A stretch of 16,438 nt of DNA, taken from assembly GCA_002435875.1 (NCBI GenBank), contig DIVN01000242.1, positions 1 through 16,438 on the forward strand, written 5' to 3'. Below the pieces are notes generated by a model that was given only the letters and a program-made list of their open reading frames with translations, searched no databases and was not told the DNA's origin. The position numbers and the translations under genes were made by a program. The stretch comes from Anaerolineales bacterium UBA6131 (GTDB taxonomy: Bacteria > Chloroflexota > Anaerolineae > UBA2200). The stretch's first letter is position 1. Every line of letters starts with the position of its first letter. Of this stretch, positions 14,470 through 16,438 are shown piece after piece.

Positions 14470-15771
14470 ATGCAGCGAATCAGGACCGCAGACGCACGCA
14501 ACTACATCGGACAGCAAGTCACACTTGCAGGCTGGATGCACAGCTGGCGAGACCTGGGCAAGTTTGGCTTTCTCGTCCTGCGTGATGGCTCAGGCACATT
14601 CCAGGTGGTCCTGGATGACGAGAGCGAGATGCAGAAGCTTCGAGATCTGCAGTATGAATCAGTACTAGAAGTCAACGGCACTATTCAGGCGGAACCTCGG
14701 GCCGCGACCGGCGCGGAGATGCATCAGGCCAGGGTTCAGGTGCTGTCACCAGTGAGCGAGCCGCTGCCTTTTGAGATCAACAAGAAGGCCCTCAAACCCG
14801 GACTAGACGTGTTCCTGAACCACGCGCCGCTCGGCCTGCGGCATCTGCAGAAACGAGCCCTCTTCCGTATCTATGCTCAGATCATGGCGGGCTTCCGCCA
14901 GTATTTGACAGACCAGCGCTTTGTGGAGATCCAGACGCCCAAGATCGTTGGCTCGGCCACGGAGAGCGGAGCCAATGTCTTTTGCATTGACTATTTTGGC
15001 CGGCCTGCCTACCTTGCCCAAAGCCCGCAGTTCTACAAACAAATCATGGTGGGAGTATTCGAGCGAGTATTTGAGGTTGGGCCCGTATTCCGCGCAGAAA
15101 AGCACAGTACCGGACGCCACACCAACGAGTACGTCAGCCTTGATGCGGAGATGGGATTCATCCAGGATCACCGGGATGTGATGGCGGTGCTAACCGGTGT
15201 AGTCAGGCACATGTTCGAAAGCATCAAGACTAGCTGTGCCGCAGAGGTCGAGATATGCAACATTGATGTACCCTCTGTCGGCGTGGAGATACCCGCTCTG
15301 CGCTTGAGGCAGGCACAGGACTTGATCTTCACCCGCTATGGAGAGGACTGCCGTGGGGAGCCTGATCTGGCACCTCAACATGAAGCATGGCTCTGCGAGT
15401 ATGCACACGCCGAGTTGGGGTCGGAGCTTCTCTTTGTAACGCACTATCCGACGTCGAAGCGTCCATTCTATACCATGCCGGATGATGAGGACCCCTCGCT
15501 GACCAAGGGATTTGATCTCTTGTTCCGCGGTTGCGAGATCGTCACTGGCGGGCAGCGCATCCATCGATACGAACAACTGCTTAACAACGCCCTACAGGCA
15601 GGCATCAGCCCTCAGGATATCGACGGCTATCTACAGGCATTCAAGTATGGGATGCCACCTCACGGGGGCTTTGCTATCGGCCTGGAAAGACTGTTGATGC
15701 AACTGGCCGGCTTGGGCAATCTGCGCGAAGCTACGCTGTTCCCAAGAGACATGGAGCGGGTCATCCCATAG
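14470..15771 (+). CDS. aspS: Aspartyl-tRNA synthetase, archaeal/short type (probably non-discriminating)
   Basis: A class II aminoacyl-tRNA synthetase of 433 residues that charges tRNA-Asp. The N-terminal OB-fold anticodon-binding domain (about 10-95) contains GWMHSWRDLG. The catalytic domain shows motif 1 around FVEIQTPKIV (151-160), motif 2 FRAEKHSTGRHTNEY (207-221) and motif 3 GGFAIGLERLL near the C-terminus. The GAD insertion of the ~590-residue bacterial enzyme is missing, so this is the archaeal-type AspRS (AspS2). H24 sits where a tryptophan is reported in discriminating archaeal enzymes, which favours charging of tRNA-Asn as well, with GatCAB needed downstream. That is an inference. 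A frame open to 14374 exists, but ATG at 14470, 4 nt after AGGAGG, is chosen. ATG at 14467 is too close to the site. Confidence 0.95.
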   Translation: MQRIRTADARNYIGQQVTLAGWMHSWRDLGKFGFLVLRDGSGTFQVVLDDESEMQKLRDLQYESVLEVNGTIQAEPRAATGAEMHQARVQVLSPVSEPLPFEINKKALKPGLDVFLNHAPLGLRHLQKRALFRIYAQIMAGFRQYLTDQRFVEIQTPKIVGSATESGANVFCIDYFGRPAYLAQSPQFYKQIMVGVFERVFEVGPVFRAEKHSTGRHTNEYVSLDAEMGFIQDHRDVMAVLTGVVRHMFESIKTSCAAEVEICNIDVPSVGVEIPALRLRQAQDLIFTRYGEDCRGEPDLAPQHEAWLCEYAHAELGSELLFVTHYPTSKRPFYTMPDDEDPSLTKGFDLLFRGCEIVTGGQRIHRYEQLLNNALQAGISPQDIDGYLQAFKYGMPPHGGFAIGLERLLMQLAGLGNLREATLFPRDMERVIP

Positions 15772-15786
15772 CCACGTGCAACAATC

Positions 15787-15834
15787 GGCAGCCCCTTGCT
15801 TCGACGCTTTTACCAGTCAGGGATAGGGGCTGCC
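15787..15834. terminator. Inverted repeat between convergent aspS and the isomerase gene
   Basis: GGCAGCCCCT (15787-15796) and AGGGGCTGCC (15825-15834) form a perfect 10-bp stem around a 28-nt loop. It lies in the 74-bp gap between two convergent stop codons, the expected place for a shared terminator. No run of T follows on either strand, so it may act as a factor-dependent or weak terminator, or as an mRNA 3' end stabiliser. Confidence 0.4.
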
Positions 15835-15845
15835 ATAGTCATTAC

Positions 15846-16438
15846 TCATTTCTCCGCAGGGCACTCCCGCTGCATAGACTCCTCTACTTCCCGCACAAAA
15901 GACACGCTGCGCTCTAGTCTCTCGCGGATCCTGTTCGCGCTCCACACCTTGAGCGCCGTCGGGCTAACCTCTATGGTAAGGTATCCGGTATAGTGGGTCT
16001 GCAGCAGCGTGCGAGTGAACTCCACCAGCGGCAAAGTACCGTCTCCTGGCAACTGGTGATGCACAAACAGGGTGTGGAATGGAGCCAAGGCGGGGATGAA
16101 ACGGGAGCTTGCCAGGTCGCTAAAGTGCACATTCGCCAGCCGACCTCGACAGAGCTGGTGCGCCTCAAACAATGTGTATGGTGTTGCCCCAGCATGGGCA
16201 GTATCCAGCGTAATACACAGTCCATGGTTTTCGGCAAAGGCTGATAACCTGCGCAGGTCGTGCAGCAAGTGGTTGTTGTCAGCGGGTCGATAGACCCCGC
16301 CATTCTCTAGCGATAGGCGTACACCACGCCCAGAATCGTGGCGAGCAACAAAGGCCATGAAGCGTGCCCACGCGGGCGAGGTCTCGCTGGTGGTCTTGGG
16401 CGTGTGCAGCACCACAAGATCTGCGTTCAGCTGCTCCG
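15846..16438 (-). CDS. Sugar phosphate isomerase/epimerase-like TIM barrel (5' partial)
   Basis: The frame is open to the window edge and ends at TGA 15848-15846, leaving 197 codons. The pattern is that of the xylose-isomerase-like/AP-endonuclease-2 superfamily: LSLENGG (metal Glu), ITLDTAHAG (Asp and His), LANVHFSD (His) and LTIEVSP (C-terminal Glu) on successive barrel strands. These would bind a divalent metal that handles sugar or hydroxy-acid substrates. The N-terminal strands are outside the window. Substrate cannot be given, because this superfamily includes hydroxypyruvate, tagatose and inosose enzymes as well as endonuclease IV. It is convergent with aspS and separated by the inverted repeat at 15787-15834. 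The first visible internal start, GTG at 16415, is not taken as the true start because the frame continues upstream. Confidence 0.8.
   Translation of the reverse strand, partial: EQLNADLVVLHTPKTTSETSPAWARFMAFVARHDSGRGVRLSLENGGVYRPADNNHLLHDLRRLSAFAENHGLCITLDTAHAGATPYTLFEAHQLCRGRLANVHFSDLASSRFIPALAPFHTLFVHHQLPGDGTLPLVEFTRTLLQTHYTGYLTIEVSPTALKVWSANRIRERLERSVSFVREVEESMQRECPAEK

Noticed and set aside
1..16438. CRISPR arrays, insertion sequences, attachment sites, tRNA or rRNA genes
   Set aside because: No direct-repeat arrays, transposase-like frames, terminal inverted repeats of IS type, or tRNA T-loop/acceptor patterns were seen on either strand when reading by eye.

Overview
The window is 16.4 kb of dense bacterial chromosome with no mobile elements, rRNA, tRNA or CRISPR. 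The gene content suggests a Chloroflexota (Anaerolineae-like) bacterium. This is an inference from three things: an archaeal-type AspRS of about 433 residues without the bacterial GAD insertion, a cytosolic-repeat/TM/Thr-Pro-linker/L,D-transpeptidase protein, and a roughly 830-residue sugar-nucleotidyltransferase fused to a non-canonical phosphohexomutase module. No single marker in the window proves the phylum.

Layout. (1) Positions 1-1118, minus strand: an ABC-2 type transporter ATPase followed by the start of its permease, which is cut by the window edge. (2) About 200 bp of divergent promoter region. (3) 1319-2122, plus strand: a protein-L-isoaspartate O-methyltransferase with a predicted N-terminal membrane segment. 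Its 3' end overlaps the convergent neighbour by 32 bp. (4) 12955 down to 2091, minus strand: eight genes with gaps of 0-58 nt, almost certainly one transcription unit. In transcription order these are NDP-sugar pyrophosphorylase/mutase-like protein, Lgt homologue, nitrilase-type glutaminase, NAD synthetase, a large membrane protein with a spermidine-synthase-like Rossmann core, an MFS transporter, a D-Ala-D-Ala-ligase-like ATP-grasp enzyme, and an alanine/ornithine-racemase-like PLP enzyme. (5) A short divergent promoter region, with one recognisable promoter on each strand. (6) 13113-14183, plus strand: the L,D-transpeptidase. (7) 14184-14469: a strong promoter and a leader of about 250 nt that can fold. 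(8) 14470-15771, plus strand: aspS. (9) 15846 to the window end, minus strand: a sugar-phosphate isomerase/epimerase-like TIM barrel, 5' truncated.

How they fit together. The long minus operon and the divergent L,D-transpeptidase share an envelope theme: activated sugars, lipoprotein diacylglyceryl transfer, cross-linking, and a D-amino-acid racemase beside an ATP-grasp ligase. The nitrilase and NadE pair is a split glutamine-dependent NAD synthetase.

The most interesting points are listed here. The MFS + ATP-grasp ligase + amino-acid racemase cassette resembles a make-and-export module for a D-amino-acid-containing small molecule. The Lgt homologue lacks residues that are catalytic in E. 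coli Lgt. The spermidine-synthase-like protein and the mutase-like module both have altered active-site motifs. The aspS leader partly resembles a T-box, but not convincingly.
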